Translations under genes and position numbers: made by a program
Shown here: piece after piece, positions 43,888 through 54,383 of the stretch
Layout: each line of letters begins with the position of its first letter
How positions within the stretch are numbered: the stretch's first letter is position 1
Notes under the pieces: generated by a model
The model's input: only the letters and a program-made list of their open reading frames with translations
What the model was told of the DNA's origin: nothing
Database searches by the model: none
Source of the DNA: Paraburkholderia dioscoreae
GTDB lineage: Bacteria > Pseudomonadota > Gammaproteobacteria > Burkholderiales > Burkholderiaceae
NCBI RefSeq assembly: GCF_902459535.1
Contig: NZ_LR699554.1
Span: forward strand, 2,108,001 to 2,172,000
Direction: 5' to 3'
DNA length: 64,000 nt

Positions 43888-44947
43888 GCTTTCGGTCGAC
43901 AACCTCTTTCTCAGCTATGGCGACAACCCGATTCTCAAGGGCGTGTCGTTCCAACTGAACCCCGGCGAAGTAGTCTGCCTGCTGGGCGCGTCGGGCAGCG
44001 GCAAGACCACGCTGCTGCGCGCGGTGGCCGGTCTCGAACAACCGTCGTCGGGCCGCATCGAACTGGACGGCAAGACGTTTTTCGACGGCGCCGCGCAGGT
44101 CGATCTGCCGGTCGAGCAGCGCTCGCTTGGGCTCGTGTTCCAGTCGTATGCGCTGTGGCCGCATCGCACGGTGGCCGATAACGTCGGCTATGGATTGAAG
44201 CTGCGGCGCGTCTCGCCCGCCGAGCTGAAAAAAAGGGTACAGGCCGCGCTCGATCAGCTCGGCCTCGGCCACCTTGCCGCGCGTTATCCGTATCAGCTTT
44301 CCGGCGGCCAGCAACAGCGTGTCGCGATTGCGCGGGCGCTGGTCTATAACCCGCCCGTGATTCTGCTCGACGAACCGCTCTCGAATCTCGACGCCAAGCT
44401 GCGCGAAGAAGCCCGCGCCTGGCTGCGCGAGCTGATCGTGTCACTCGGCCTCTCCGCGTTGTGCGTCACGCACGACCAGACCGAAGCGATGGCGATGTCC
44501 GACCGCATCCTGCTGCTGCGCAACGGCCGCATCGAACAGGAAGGCACGCCCGCTGAGCTGTACGGCGCGCCGCGCTCGCTCTATACCGCCGAATTCATGG
44601 GCAGCAACAACCGCATCGACGCACGCGTTGCCGCGGTCGACGGTGAACGCGTGACGCTAGCCGGTGACGGCTGGCAACTGCAGGCGCAAGCGCGCGAAGC
44701 GCTTACCGCCGGACAGCACGCGCAAGCCGTGATCCGGCTTGAGCGCGTGCAGGTCGCGGACGGTCCCGGCGCGAACCGGCTCGAAGCCGACCTCATCACG
44801 TCGATGTATCTCGGCGACCGCTGGGAATACCTGTTCCATTGCGGCGAACTGCGCCTGCGTGCCTTCGGCCACGTGCCGCGCGCGGCTGGCCGCCACTGGA
44901 TCGAATTCCCCGCCAACGACTGCTGGGCCTTCGCTCAGGCCAGCTAG
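43880..44947 (+). CDS. ABC transporter ATP-binding protein (FbpC/PotA-like)
   Basis: 355 aa. Walker A GASGSGKTT, Q-loop LVFQSYALWPHRT, signature LSGGQQQR, Walker B VILLDEPLSNLD and switch CVTHDQTEAMAMSDR, then a C-terminal TOBE-like regulatory domain (about 240-355). It completes the SBP-permease-ATPase operon under the divergent TctDE system. Confidence 0.93.
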   Translation: MDKLSVDNLFLSYGDNPILKGVSFQLNPGEVVCLLGASGSGKTTLLRAVAGLEQPSSGRIELDGKTFFDGAAQVDLPVEQRSLGLVFQSYALWPHRTVADNVGYGLKLRRVSPAELKKRVQAALDQLGLGHLAARYPYQLSGGQQQRVAIARALVYNPPVILLDEPLSNLDAKLREEARAWLRELIVSLGLSALCVTHDQTEAMAMSDRILLLRNGRIEQEGTPAELYGAPRSLYTAEFMGSNNRIDARVAAVDGERVTLAGDGWQLQAQAREALTAGQHAQAVIRLERVQVADGPGANRLEADLITSMYLGDRWEYLFHCGELRLRAFGHVPRAAGRHWIEFPANDCWAFAQAS

Positions 44948-45001
44948 GAACCGCACCCAATCCCCAACCGAAGTAACAAGACCAACCACAGGAGACTGTT
45001 G

Positions 45002-46079
45002 ATGAAGTTGAGCATGAAGAAGGCGACCGTCGGCGTGACTTGCGCCGGGCTCGCCGGTTTTGCAGCGGGCGCGCACGCGCAATCGAGCGTGACCTTGTAC
45101 GGCATCGTCGATGCGGGCGTCGAATACGTGAACCATGCAAGCAAGGACGGCGGCGCCGCGCGCCTCGTGTCCGGCGGCAAGAACACCTCGCGCTGGGGTT
45201 TGCGCGGCGTGGAGGATCTCGGCGGCGGCCTGAAGGCGGTGTTCCAGTTGGAAAGCGGCATCAACATCGCCAACGGCCAGTTCGACGACAGCTCCGGCGC
45301 GATTTTCGACCGCCGTGCGACCATTGGCCTGAAAAAACCGCTTCGGGCAAATCACGCTCGGCCGCAATTTCACGACCACGTACGACTACATGTTGCAGTT
45401 CGACCCGATGGGTTACGCGCCGAACTACTCGTGGGCCACGTCATCCACGGCGACGGGCGGCCGCAAGGACGGGCTGTTCTCGCGCTCGTCCAACGCGGTA
45501 CGTTATGACGGCACCTTCTCCGGCTTCAAGTTCGGCGCAATGTATGGCTTCGGCAATGTGCCCGGCAGCATGAAGTCGAGTTCCAAGTACGACTTCGGTT
45601 TCGGCTACGAGAACGGGCCGTTCGCCGCGGTCGCGACCTTCGACCGGCAGAACGGCGCGAACGACAGCGTCACGCCCGCCGATACCACCAACTATATTCA
45701 GGGCATTCACGCCGGCGTGAGCTACGACTTCGGCGCCGTGAAGGCAATGGCCGGTTATCGGAACTACCGGCGCACGTTCCACACCACCGCGCCGACGCAG
45801 CGCAGCGACATGTACTGGCTCGGCGGCCAATACGATGTGACGCCGTTCTTCTCGTTGTTCGCGGCCGTCTACCATCAGGACATCAAGGATGCGAGCGACG
45901 CCGATCCGACGCTGTTCTCACTGCGCGCGCAATACGCACTGTCCAAGCGCACGGTGCTGTATATGGCGGGCGGTTATGCGATGGCCAAACATGACAATGC
46001 GGTCAGTCTGTCACGCGATCTGACCGGCGCGGCGGATACGCAAGCGGGTGTCACGGCGGGTATCCAGCATCGGTTCTGA
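45002..46079 (+). pseudogene. Porin (Burkholderia 16-stranded type), frameshifted
   Basis: A porin_4-type outer-membrane protein split by a single frameshift. The first frame gives signal peptide, SSVTLYGIVDAGVEYVNHAS and RWGLRGVEDLGGGLKAVFQLESG and ends in nonsense after GLKK. The downstream frame (from about 45340) continues GQITLGRNFTTTYDYML, FDPMGYAPNYSW and runs to the C-terminal TAGIQHRF. Deleting one A from the A6 run at 45332-45337 restores GLKNRFGQITLG. Start ATG 45002 follows CAGGAGACTGTTG. It sits after the ABC operon and may be its outer-membrane channel. Assembly error is possible. Confidence 0.85.
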
Positions 46080-46338
46080 AGCTTTTTGCGCGGCGAGTCG
46101 CTCGGCGACGAGGCGGACTCGCTTCTTGAACAACGCTGCTTTGTACGACGGACCGCCTGACCGGATGGTGGGTCTTGCATCCGTATCCGCCGGCCGTGTG
46201 GATCGCTGGGACACCGATAAGATTGACCCGTATCTCGTCTGCAAATACAAGGGTACAGCCAAGACCATTACGCGCCTCGCGTTTCGTGCACTGCCGAACG
46301 CCTCAGCCGCGCAACGTCGCGCGGCGTTGCATTGCCGC

Positions 46339-47346
46339 TCAGAAATTGAAGTTGTCGATATTGCTCGAGTCGAACGTAGTCGGCGGTCCGAGAATGATTT
46401 CGCCTTGCGGTCCGACGGTGCGCTTGCCGAGTTTGCCCGCATCGAACGACTCGCCTTCCTTACCACTGATCGTGCCCGACGCCAGCGCCGCCGCGGCATA
46501 AGCAGCCAGGTAGCCGAGTTGACCCGGATCCCACAACTGGAACGCCTTGACAGTGCCGTTCTTCACGAACGCGCGCATCTGGTTCGGCGTGCCCAGACCG
46601 GTCACCGCCACTTTGCCCTTGCTCGACGAAGTCGAGATATAACGCGCGGCTGCGGCAATGCCGACCGTGGTCGGCGCGACAATCGCCTTCAGGTTCGGAT
46701 ATGCCTGCAACAGGCCTTGCGTTTCGGTGAACGACTTCTGATCGTCGTCGTTACCGTAGGCGATTTTCACGAGCTTGATCTTCGAGTACTCGGGCTTCTT
46801 CAATTCCTCCTGCATCCACTTGATCCACGTATTCTGATTAGTCGCGTTGGGCGTGGCCGATAGCACGGCGAACTCGCCCTCGCCGCCCATCAGCTTCGCG
46901 ACCAGTTGAACCTGGCCACGGCCGATCCCTTCCGCGTTCGCCTGGTTAACGAACAGTTGACGGCCCTCGGGCGCAGTGTCGGAGTCGAAGGTCACAACCT
47001 TGATGCCCTGCGACATCGCTTTCTTCAGATATGGCACCACTGCATTGGCGTCGTTGGCGGCGATCACGATAGCGTCCTGCCGCTGCGTGATCAGCGTGTT
47101 GATGTACTGCACCTGCGACGAAGCCCCTGCATCCGACGGCCCCACCGCTTTGCCCACGCCGCCGAATTCCTTGATCGCGGCCATGCCGCCGTCGTCGGCG
47201 ATCACTTCATAGGGGTTGTTGATCTGCTTCGGCACGAAGGCGATTTTCAGACCGCTTTTCAGGCCTGCGGCGGACGCGGCGCAACTGATCGCTATCAACG
47301 CGACGCACAGCGCAGCGGTGCCGGTGTGACGTAGAGGTTTAAACAT
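46339..47346 (-). CDS. rhaS: L-rhamnose ABC transporter binding protein
   Basis: 335 aa with signal peptide (ending SCAASAA). Periplasmic sugar-binding family 4 (RbsB/AI-2-like): KIAFVPKQINNPYEVIADDGGMAAIKEFGG, QVQYINTLITQRQDAIVIAANDANAVVPYLKKA, KVVTFDSDTAPEGRQLFVNQANAEGIG. This matches RhaS of rhizobial rhamnose transport, and the neighbours are all rhamnose genes. GGAGACAC precedes the ATG. Last gene of the uptake operon. Confidence 0.9.
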   Translation of the reverse strand: MFKPLRHTGTAALCVALIAISCAASAAGLKSGLKIAFVPKQINNPYEVIADDGGMAAIKEFGGVGKAVGPSDAGASSQVQYINTLITQRQDAIVIAANDANAVVPYLKKAMSQGIKVVTFDSDTAPEGRQLFVNQANAEGIGRGQVQLVAKLMGGEGEFAVLSATPNATNQNTWIKWMQEELKKPEYSKIKLVKIAYGNDDDQKSFTETQGLLQAYPNLKAIVAPTTVGIAAAARYISTSSSKGKVAVTGLGTPNQMRAFVKNGTVKAFQLWDPGQLGYLAAYAAAALASGTISGKEGESFDAGKLGKRTVGPQGEIILGPPTTFDSSNIDNFNF

Positions 47347-47448
47347 GAAGTGTCTCCTGCCTTGTTGTTGGACGTGGTGTTGTCCGGGTTATCCGGGGTT
47401 ATCGGTTATTGGACTTTCTCTTCGAGAGACGCAGGCATTGCCAGAACG

Positions 47449-48465
47449 TTACAGGGAAACAGTGGACTTCGCGATGAAACGCCGGTCGCGCGCCGCGCGC
47501 CAGCGGGCAACCAGATTCGGTATCAGCACCGACGCCAGCAGCAGCACGCCGGTGACGATGGTGAGCGTTTCGCTGGACACGTCGTCGAGCGTCAGCGCGT
47601 TTTTCAGCACGCCGATAATCAGCAGCGACAGCAGCACACCGATCATCGAACCGCGTCCGCCGAAAATACTCACGCCGCCGAACAGCACCGCCGCGATCAC
47701 CGACAACTCGAAACCTTCGCCGTTGTCGCCGCGCGCGCTGGTGAAGCGCAGCGTATAGACCACGCCCGCCAGCGCGCTCATGGCGCCGGACAGCACGAAC
47801 AGACGCAAGCGGATTTTCGCCACTTCGATGCCCGAGAATGCCGCTGCGGTCGGATTCGCGCCGATCGCGTAGAGACTGCGGCCGAACGCCGTGGATTGCA
47901 GCAGCACAGTGAATGTCACCGCGCCGACAATCACGATGACAAACGGCAACGGGATGAAACTCCCGCCTAGCGTGTTCATGCCAAACGCCGTATAAGCCGC
48001 CGGAAAATCCGCCACCGCCTGGTCGCCGAGCAGCACATAGGCGAGACCGCGAAACAGCGCCAGCGTGCCGATCGTCACCGCGAGCGAAGGCAGATTGAGC
48101 TTCACGATCACGAGGCCGTTCAGCAGGCCGGCCAGCGCGCCGGCAATCAGCACGAGCACGATCACGACCGGCATCGGCAGGCCCATATGCCACAGCACGC
48201 CCATCAACGCGCTGGATGCGCCGAGCACCGAGGCCACCGACAGATCGATTTCGGCGGCAACGATGATCAGCGTCATCGGCAGCGCCATCAAGGCGATCTC
48301 GGTCAGATCCGCCAGCACGTTGCTCAGATTCGCGCCGGTGAGAAACACGGGCGACAACAACCTGCCGAGCGCGAGCGAGAGAATCAGTACGATCACCAGC
48401 AACACTTCCCATTGCAGCGGCGTTTCGCGTTTGCGCGTGAGCAGCGCGGAATCGGGTTTAGCCAT
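47449..48465 (-). CDS. rhaQ: L-rhamnose ABC transporter permease
   Basis: 338 aa RbsC-like permease with about 9-10 helices. LIIVAAEIDLSVASVLGASSALMGVL and GRSLYAIGANPTAAAFSGIEVAKIR are family signatures. It overlaps the partner permease by 8 bp, and the binding protein follows after 102 bp. Confidence 0.9.
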   Translation of the reverse strand: MAKPDSALLTRKRETPLQWEVLLVIVLILSLALGRLLSPVFLTGANLSNVLADLTEIALMALPMTLIIVAAEIDLSVASVLGASSALMGVLWHMGLPMPVVIVLVLIAGALAGLLNGLVIVKLNLPSLAVTIGTLALFRGLAYVLLGDQAVADFPAAYTAFGMNTLGGSFIPLPFVIVIVGAVTFTVLLQSTAFGRSLYAIGANPTAAAFSGIEVAKIRLRLFVLSGAMSALAGVVYTLRFTSARGDNGEGFELSVIAAVLFGGVSIFGGRGSMIGVLLSLLIIGVLKNALTLDDVSSETLTIVTGVLLLASVLIPNLVARWRAARDRRFIAKSTVSL

Positions 48466-49516
48466 GATCGCGTTTCCTCATCATGCGTTTGGCGACGGAG
48501 CGGGCCAGCAAGGTATCGGCGGTAATCGCGGCGACGATCAACGCGCCTTCGATCGCCTGCTCCCAGAAGGGCGACACGTGCAGCACCACCAGCGCAATGC
48601 TGATCACGCCGAGCACGAGCGCGCCGAGCGTAGCGCCGAGAATGGTGCCGACGCCGCCTGTGATCGCGACACTGCCCACCACGGCGGCAGCCACCACCTG
48701 CAACTCGATGCCCTTCGCCGTGCTGGCATCCACGGTGCCGAAGCGCGCCAGCCACAACGCACCCGCAAAACCGGCAATTGCGCCGGACAGCAGAAAACCC
48801 GACATCACGCGACGCTCGACGTTCACGCCGGCCAGTCGTGCGGCCTCTGGATTCGAGCCGATCGCGTAGTGTTCACGGCCACCGCGAAACTGCTTCAGAT
48901 AGACGGCGAGACCGACCAGCACGACGATGGCGATCACCGCGAGTGTCGGAATGCCGAGCAGCGTGCCGGTGGCAAGGCGTGAAAATGCATCGGGCAGACT
49001 TGTGGCATTGATCTGCCCGCCGTGCACCCATGCATAGTCGGCGCCGCGAAAAATGTACAGCGTGGACAACGTCGCCACGAGCGACGGTACGCGCCCCACC
49101 GCGACGAGCAGCGCGTTGATGCTGCCCGCCACGAGCCCGATGGCGAGCCCCGCCGCCAATGCGACGATCACCGGCATCTGCGGAAACGCGACATACAGAC
49201 CGCCGACCGCATACGCGCTGACGCCGACCGTGGATCCGACCGAGAGATCGATATGCCGCATCAGGATCACCACGGTCATGCCGGCTGTCAGCAGACTGAT
49301 GATCGACACGTTCAGCAGCACGTCGCGCAGATTCTGCAGATTCAAAAACTGGGGTTTCGCGAGCCCTGTACCCACGATCAGCAGAATCAGCACGACAAAG
49401 AGCGTCGTCTCGCGGCTCTTCGCGATGCTCGCGGCAAATCCGCCTGGCGAGCTCGCCGCGCGCTTCGCGACCGGTGCATGAACCGGCGCGGGATGGGTGG
49501 AAGAATGGCGCATCAT
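48458..49516 (-). CDS. rhaP: L-rhamnose ABC transporter permease
   Basis: 352 aa RbsC-like permease. A basic N-terminal tail precedes about 9 helices with [23 protein letters not shown] and [27 protein letters not shown] overlap joins it to the ATPase gene upstream. Forms a heterodimer with the 47449 product by analogy to rhizobial RhaPQ. Confidence 0.9.
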   Translation of the reverse strand: MMRHSSTHPAPVHAPVAKRAASSPGGFAASIAKSRETTLFVVLILLIVGTGLAKPQFLNLQNLRDVLLNVSIISLLTAGMTVVILMRHIDLSVGSTVGVSAYAVGGLYVAFPQMPVIVALAAGLAIGLVAGSINALLVAVGRVPSLVATLSTLYIFRGADYAWVHGGQINATSLPDAFSRLATGTLLGIPTLAVIAIVVLVGLAVYLKQFRGGREHYAIGSNPEAARLAGVNVERRVMSGFLLSGAIAGFAGALWLARFGTVDASTAKGIELQVVAAAVVGSVAITGGVGTILGATLGALVLGVISIALVVLHVSPFWEQAIEGALIVAAITADTLLARSVAKRMMRKRDHG

Positions 49517-51081
49517 GCGGCGTGCCCCAATGGTGGAACCGTTTGGCCGGGTTGGCCAGGTTGGCCTGGATAGCCGACGGATTGGCCGAGTGCGGCGGCC
49601 ATGATGCGTTCCTCGTCGGCGTCGGCACGCGCTATATCCGCGCTGATACGCCCCTCGTGCATCACCAGCACGCGGTCGGCCATGCCGAGCACTTCCGGCA
49701 ATTCGCTCGATATCATCAGCACGGCCATGCCGTCGCGCACCAGTTCTGCGAGCGCGCTATACACCTCCGCTTTGGCGCCCACGTCAATACCACGCGTGGG
49801 TTCGTCGATGATCAGCACTTTCGGCCCGGTTGCCAGCCATTTGCCGAGTACGACCTTCTGCTGATTGCCGCCCGACAACGTGCCGACCAGTGCATTCGGA
49901 TCGCCCGCCTTGAGGTGCAGGCGCGTGCCCCATTGTCTGGCGAGCTGCGTCTCGCTGCGCGTCGAGATGAGGCCATGTTTGACCAGCCGCCCGAGCACCG
50001 TCATCGACGCATTGCGCGCGATGCTCAACTCCAGTGCGAGCCCTTGCTGCCGGCGATCCTCCGGCACCAGCGCCAGTCCGGCACGCACTGCGGCGGCGGG
50101 CCGGCCCGCCGTCAGACGCTCGCCGGCAATCCAGATCTCGCCCGAGTCGAGCGGATCGATGCCGAAGATCGCCCGCGCGACTTCGCTGCGCCCCGCGCCG
50201 ACCAGTCCTGCCAGCGCCACGATCTCGCCCGCGCGCACGTCGAAGGAAATGTCCTTGAACACGCCGATGCGCGTGAGGCCGCGCACCGACAGGCGCACTT
50301 CGCCCGGCGGCCGCTCGGCCTTGGGATAGAAGGTTTCCAGATCGCGCCCAACCATTTTTGCAACGATCGATTCGGTGTTGAGATCGGCAGTGAGACCGTC
50401 GAAAACTTTTGCGCCGTCGCGCATGATCGTGACGCGCTGTGTCAGCGCGAATACTTCGTCGAGCCGGTGCGTGATGAACAGGATCGCCACGTCGCGCTCG
50501 CGCAGCTTGCGCACGATCGCAAAGAGCCGTTCCACTTCGGGTAGCGACAATGCAGCGGTGGGCTCGTCCATGATGAGTACGTTGGCATTCAGCGACAGCG
50601 CCTTGGCAATTTCGATCACCTGCTGATCGGCAATCGACAAACCGCGCACCAGCTGATCGGCGCGCAGATCGACGCCGAGCGACGCCAGCAGGCCGTCCAC
50701 CTCGCTGCGCATCACGTCGTACTGAATGCGGCCGATGCGGTCGACCGGCTGCCGTCCCATGAAGATGTTCTCCGCGATCGACAGATCGAAGAACAGCGTC
50801 GGTTCCTGATAGATAACCGCGAGGCCGGCGTCGCGTGCCTCGGCGGGTGTCGCGAAGCGGCGCGCCACGCCGTCCACCAGCAACTCGCCGGTGTCCGGCT
50901 GATGTACGCCCGCGAGAATTTTCACGAGCGTCGATTTGCCCGCGCCGTTTTCGCCGAGCAGTGCATGCACTTCGCCCGGCCATAGCGCGAGATCGCCGTC
51001 GGATAGCGCGCGAACCCGGCCGAATGATTTACTCGCGTGCCGCAATTCGAGTCTCGGCACCGGGGATGTGGGTTGCTGCAC
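49513..51081 (-). CDS. rhaT: L-rhamnose ABC transporter ATPase (double NBD)
   Basis: 522 aa from a GTG at 51081 with GGAG seven bases upstream; a longer in-frame start would overlap the lactonase gene. Two ABC domains as in RbsA: the first is canonical ([33 protein letters not shown]), the second degenerate ([15 protein letters not shown] with [15 protein letters not shown]). The C-terminus has a Pro-Gly-Gln repeat tail. Named after rhizobial RhaT, not the E. coli rhamnose-proton symporter of the same name. Confidence 0.9.
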   Translation of the reverse strand: MQQPTSPVPRLELRHASKSFGRVRALSDGDLALWPGEVHALLGENGAGKSTLVKILAGVHQPDTGELLVDGVARRFATPAEARDAGLAVIYQEPTLFFDLSIAENIFMGRQPVDRIGRIQYDVMRSEVDGLLASLGVDLRADQLVRGLSIADQQVIEIAKALSLNANVLIMDEPTAALSLPEVERLFAIVRKLRERDVAILFITHRLDEVFALTQRVTIMRDGAKVFDGLTADLNTESIVAKMVGRDLETFYPKAERPPGEVRLSVRGLTRIGVFKDISFDVRAGEIVALAGLVGAGRSEVARAIFGIDPLDSGEIWIAGERLTAGRPAAAVRAGLALVPEDRRQQGLALELSIARNASMTVLGRLVKHGLISTRSETQLARQWGTRLHLKAGDPNALVGTLSGGNQQKVVLGKWLATGPKVLIIDEPTRGIDVGAKAEVYSALAELVRDGMAVLMISSELPEVLGMADRVLVMHEGRISADIARADADEERIMAAALGQSVGYPGQPGQPGQTVPPLGHAA

Positions 51082-51116
51082 TGCGTGTCTCCTTCTATTT
51101 CGCGTTCCAGGGCACT

Positions 51117-52010
51117 TCAGATGCGGTAGCAACGTTCAGCATTCCGGCAAAACAGCGCCTCTTTCTCGGCGACGCTCGCGCCATCGACGATCGATCCATA
51201 CGCATGCCACAAATCCGCGTAAGAGCCGAACAGCCGGTCGACCGGAAAGTTCGAGGCGAACATCGCGCGCTCGACACCGAACGTATCGATCGTTTCGAGT
51301 ACGTACGGCCGCAGGCTTTCAACGGTCCACCGGTGATCGAACATCGCGAGCCCGCTGATCTTCACGGCGACATTGGGGCAACCCGCGAGCAGGCGCATGC
51401 CGTCGCGCCATGCGCGATAACCGGCCACGCTGCTGCGATCCACGAACATGCCCGCGTGGTTGATCACGAACTGCGTGTCGCCATGCGAGCGCGCCAACGC
51501 CGCCGCTTCTTCCATCTGTGACGGATACAGTTGAAGATCGAACGACATGTCGTAACGGCGCAGCAGCGCGAAGTGCTCGCGCCATTGCGGCTCGCGCATG
51601 AAATGACGGCCGACGTAATCGAACAGCCTGTTCTCGTGCACGTTCAGAATCTGCCGGATGCCGCGCGTATTCGCGAGCGACGCATGGGCTTCGAGCACGG
51701 CCGGCGCATTCGGCGCGGACAGATCCACCGCGGCGACAAGCGCGTTCGGCATGCCGCCCGATTCCTTGCGATCCGCAATGGATTGCAGCCAGCGCGTTTC
51801 TTCCACCGGATCGGCAGGATCGTGATTCGCTTCGACGTGCACCAGTTTCAGCACCTCGATGTCGCCCGCCTCGCCCAGCAGATCGTCGAGCAGGTAGTCG
51901 TGCTTCAGATCGCGCGCGTCGCCCACGAACGACACGCCGGGGTTTTCGAGCCATGGATAGCGATGCGTTTTCAGATCCCAAAGATGGATATGCGAATCGA
52001 CCACCTGCAT
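51117..52010 (-). CDS. COG3618 amidohydrolase, candidate L-rhamnono-lactonase
   Basis: 297 aa from the ATG at 52010 with GGAGGGT upstream. Metal-dependent TIM-barrel lactonase/amidohydrolase_2 type: [34 protein letters not shown] and [14 protein letters not shown]. Same family as fuconolactonase and 2-pyrone-4,6-dicarboxylate hydrolase. Placed between the mutarotase and the rhamnose ABC genes, it most likely opens L-rhamnono-gamma-lactone made by the rhamnose dehydrogenase. Confidence 0.85.
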   Translation of the reverse strand: MQVVDSHIHLWDLKTHRYPWLENPGVSFVGDARDLKHDYLLDDLLGEAGDIEVLKLVHVEANHDPADPVEETRWLQSIADRKESGGMPNALVAAVDLSAPNAPAVLEAHASLANTRGIRQILNVHENRLFDYVGRHFMREPQWREHFALLRRYDMSFDLQLYPSQMEEAAALARSHGDTQFVINHAGMFVDRSSVAGYRAWRDGMRLLAGCPNVAVKISGLAMFDHRWTVESLRPYVLETIDTFGVERAMFASNFPVDRLFGSYADLWHAYGSIVDGASVAEKEALFCRNAERCYRI

Positions 52011-52045
52011 GCGACACCCTCCGTCCGGTGAAGATCGTTTCAAGG

Positions 52046-52369
52046 TCAGCTCAGCGAATTCAGATGAAAGACCGGTTCGAGCGGCTGCTGAAGCGGCGTG
52101 TGATCCGGTGCCGTCCGCATGATGTCGGCCATGTAATCCCACCATTTGCGCATTACGTCGAGTTGCGGCAACTCGTTCATGGTGTGGTGGTTATTTCGCG
52201 TCAGCATGGCGAATAGATGGTGCGAGTCCGGGTCGAAGAAAATCCGGTAATCGCGCACGCCGGCGTTGTGCAATGCATCAACCAGTTCGGGCCAGATTTG
52301 CGCGTGACGTCGTTCGTATTCCTCGCGCATGCCGGGGTTGAGCACCATCCGGAAAGCAATTGTTTCCAT
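52046..52369 (-). CDS. rhaM: L-rhamnose mutarotase
   Basis: 107 aa. Diagnostic for RhaM/RhaU: FRMVLNPGMREEYERRHAQIWPEL, catalytic-region YRIFFDPDSHHLFAMLTR and MRKWWDYMADIMRT. It interconverts alpha and beta L-rhamnose so that one anomer can be oxidised. First gene of the uptake operon, divergent from the LysR regulator. GGGAGA lies before the ATG. Confidence 0.95.
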   Translation of the reverse strand: METIAFRMVLNPGMREEYERRHAQIWPELVDALHNAGVRDYRIFFDPDSHHLFAMLTRNNHHTMNELPQLDVMRKWWDYMADIMRTAPDHTPLQQPLEPVFHLNSLS

Positions 52370-52449
52370 TGCGGCCTGTCTCCCGTCGTATCGGGCGCTT
52401 TCTCAGAGAAGCGTCTGATGCGACTATAATTCCTGCGTCGATAGCATCT

Positions 52450-52468
52450 CAATCCGTTGTTGGGATTG
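52450..52468. promoter_or_regulatory. LysR-type dyad in the rhaM-lysR intergenic region
   Basis: CAATCC-GTTGTTG-GGATTG, a perfect 6-bp dyad with an internal T-N11-A arrangement, 32 bp before the LysR ATG. A TATAAT hexamer (52425-52430) lies upstream. Suits binding by the adjacent LysR protein. Confidence 0.45.
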
Positions 52469-52499
52469 GGCGATCCACAAACCGAATCGCACCCGCCCC

Positions 52500-53501
52500 A
52501 TGAGCCAACATTCAGCAACTATCGCACTGGTCAATCGGCTCAAGTTCAAGCACCTCGCGCTGCTCGTCGCGCTCGACGACGCACGCAATCTCCATCAGGC
52601 CGCCGAGGCCGTCAACGTGGCCCAGCCGAGCGCGAGCCGCATGCTCGGCGATATCGAGGAAGCGTTCGGCTTCCTGCTGTTCGAGCGCAACGCACGCGGT
52701 ATGACGCCCACGCCGCTCGGCGTCGTCACGCTGGCCTACGCGCGGCGCGCGCTGGCCGAGCTGACCCGTTTCGCTGAAGACCTCGAAGTCAAGCGCCGCG
52801 GCGGTCACGGGCAACTGACGGTCGGCGCGATCATGGGCGCCGCGCCCGATCTGCTGGCTATGGCAGTCGCCGCGCTGAAAACCGAAAGCCCGCTGCTGAA
52901 TGTGCGCATTCTGGGCGAAACGAGCGATCAGGTCGTGCAATTGCTGCATCGCCGCGAAGTCGATCTGGCGCTCGGGCGCCTCACCAGTCCGCTGCAACAC
53001 AACGATTTCAGTTTCGAGCCGCTCGCACGCGAGACGCTGCTGCTGGTCGTGCGTTCGGTGCATCCGCTCGCGCAGCGCGCGCGCCTTACCCTGCGTGAGC
53101 TGATCGACTGGCCGTGGGTGGCGCAGCCTGTCACCAGTCCGGCGCGTGTGCTTTTCGAAGAGGAACTCGCGCGTGCGGGACTGGCCACGCCGGTGAACCT
53201 GACCGAATGCGCGTCGATCTTCGCAACGCTGCAATTGCTCGAGAATTACGATGCGGTGGCAATGCTGCCCGAATCCGTGGTGCGCGATCATTTGCGCGGC
53301 AAACTGCTGGTTGCGTTGCCGCTCGAAATCGGCAAGAGCCTTTCGGGCTTCGGCATTCTCACGCGCAAGGAAGAACCGCTGGCTGAACCCGCGCTGCGTT
53401 TCATCGATCTGTTGCGCGGTTTCTCGCACAAGCTCAAGCGCGACGACACGGCCGCGACCGCATCCAGTCCGCTGATCGCGGCTTCGGTTCCGGTGAACTG
53501 A
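52500..53501 (+). CDS. LysR-family regulator (GbpR-like), probable rhamnose regulator
   Basis: 333 aa. N-terminal LysR HTH (FKHLALLVALDDARNLHQAAEAVNVAQPSASRMLGDIEEAFG) and a PBP2 ligand domain of the GbpR/CbsB type (GHGQLTVGAIMGAAPDLL, LLHRREVDLALGRL). It is the only regulator between the two rhamnose operons. Using LysR instead of AraC-type RhaRS/RhaS or DeoR-type regulators is a lineage-specific choice. Confidence 0.9.
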   Translation: MSQHSATIALVNRLKFKHLALLVALDDARNLHQAAEAVNVAQPSASRMLGDIEEAFGFLLFERNARGMTPTPLGVVTLAYARRALAELTRFAEDLEVKRRGGHGQLTVGAIMGAAPDLLAMAVAALKTESPLLNVRILGETSDQVVQLLHRREVDLALGRLTSPLQHNDFSFEPLARETLLLVVRSVHPLAQRARLTLRELIDWPWVAQPVTSPARVLFEEELARAGLATPVNLTECASIFATLQLLENYDAVAMLPESVVRDHLRGKLLVALPLEIGKSLSGFGILTRKEEPLAEPALRFIDLLRGFSHKLKRDDTAATASSPLIAASVPVN

Positions 53502-53516
53502 AATCGGCATTGCACG

Positions 53517-54299
53517 TTACTGCAGGTTGACGAAGAGGCCGCCGTCCACCAGCAACGCTGCGCCGGTCACATAGCGCGCGCGGTCGGAGGCGAGGAACGT
53601 CACGCAATCGGCTACATCTTCCGGACGACCCAACCTGCCGAGCGGAATACGTTTTTCGAAGTAGGCTTTTTTGGCTTCGTCGGCGAGATCCTCCGCGTTC
53701 AGATCCGTGGCGATGGTGCCCGGCATGACCGAGTTGCAGCGAATGCCGTACGGTCCCAACGCGACCGCGCAGGATTGCATCAGCGAATGCACGCCCGCTT
53801 TGGTCGGTGTGTAATGCGTCTGCATGCCGCCGCCCACCAGCGCGCTGATCGAACTCGTCGCCACGATCGCGCCGCCCGTGCCTTGCGCTTTCATCTGTTG
53901 CGCGGCGGCTTGCGTCACGTAGAACGCGCCATTCAGATTGACCGCCACTGTCGACTCCAGAACTTCGGGCGGCATGTCGAGAAAAGCATGGAACGGGCAG
54001 ATGCCCGCGTTGCTGGCGAGCACGTCGACTTTGCCGAAAGCTTCCACCGTATGGCGCACCAACTGCTGGCCGGTTTCGCGCGCTGCGACGTTGCCTTCGA
54101 TTGCAATCACGCGCCGCCCCAGCGCCTCGATTTCGCCGACCACTTCAGCGACGGCGGAACGGCGTCCGTACGATGCGTCGTTATCGCCCCAGTAGTTGAT
54201 CGCCACGTCCGCGCCTTCGGTTGCGCACGCAACGGCTATCGCGCGGCCGATGCCACGCGAACCGCCGGTGACGATCACGACCTTGTCCTTGAGCAGCAC
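53517..54299 (-). CDS. L-rhamnose 1-dehydrogenase (SDR family)
   Basis: 260 aa short-chain dehydrogenase. Cofactor motif TGGSRGIG (12-19), NAG in VLASNAGICPF, catalytic Ser/Tyr/Lys in ATSSISALVGGGMQTHYTPTKAG. Sequence layout and context match the NAD(P)-dependent L-rhamnose dehydrogenase of the oxidative pathway. Starts at a GTG with AGGAG six bases upstream; the ATG five bases further upstream is out of frame. Ends 16 bp from the convergent LysR gene. Confidence 0.88.
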   Translation of the reverse strand: MLLKDKVVIVTGGSRGIGRAIAVACATEGADVAINYWGDNDASYGRRSAVAEVVGEIEALGRRVIAIEGNVAARETGQQLVRHTVEAFGKVDVLASNAGICPFHAFLDMPPEVLESTVAVNLNGAFYVTQAAAQQMKAQGTGGAIVATSSISALVGGGMQTHYTPTKAGVHSLMQSCAVALGPYGIRCNSVMPGTIATDLNAEDLADEAKKAYFEKRIPLGRLGRPEDVADCVTFLASDRARYVTGAALLVDGGLFVNLQ

Positions 54300-54383
54300 G
54301 TCATTCTCCTTTCCTGATTCGACACTGCCTGGTTCGACACTGCGAGGTTCGGGCGCCAGAAGCGCCTGAACCGCAGCGCATGA

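Noticed and set aside
40926..44947. Calling the importer a ferric-iron transporter
   Set aside because: Binding protein lacks the visible Tyr ligands of FbpA-type proteins and the genes have no Fur-like site.
49530..49585. GGTTGGCC-like short repeats as a mobile or regulatory element
   Set aside because: They encode the Pro-Gly-Gln tail of the rhamnose ATPase and are best explained as a coding repeat.
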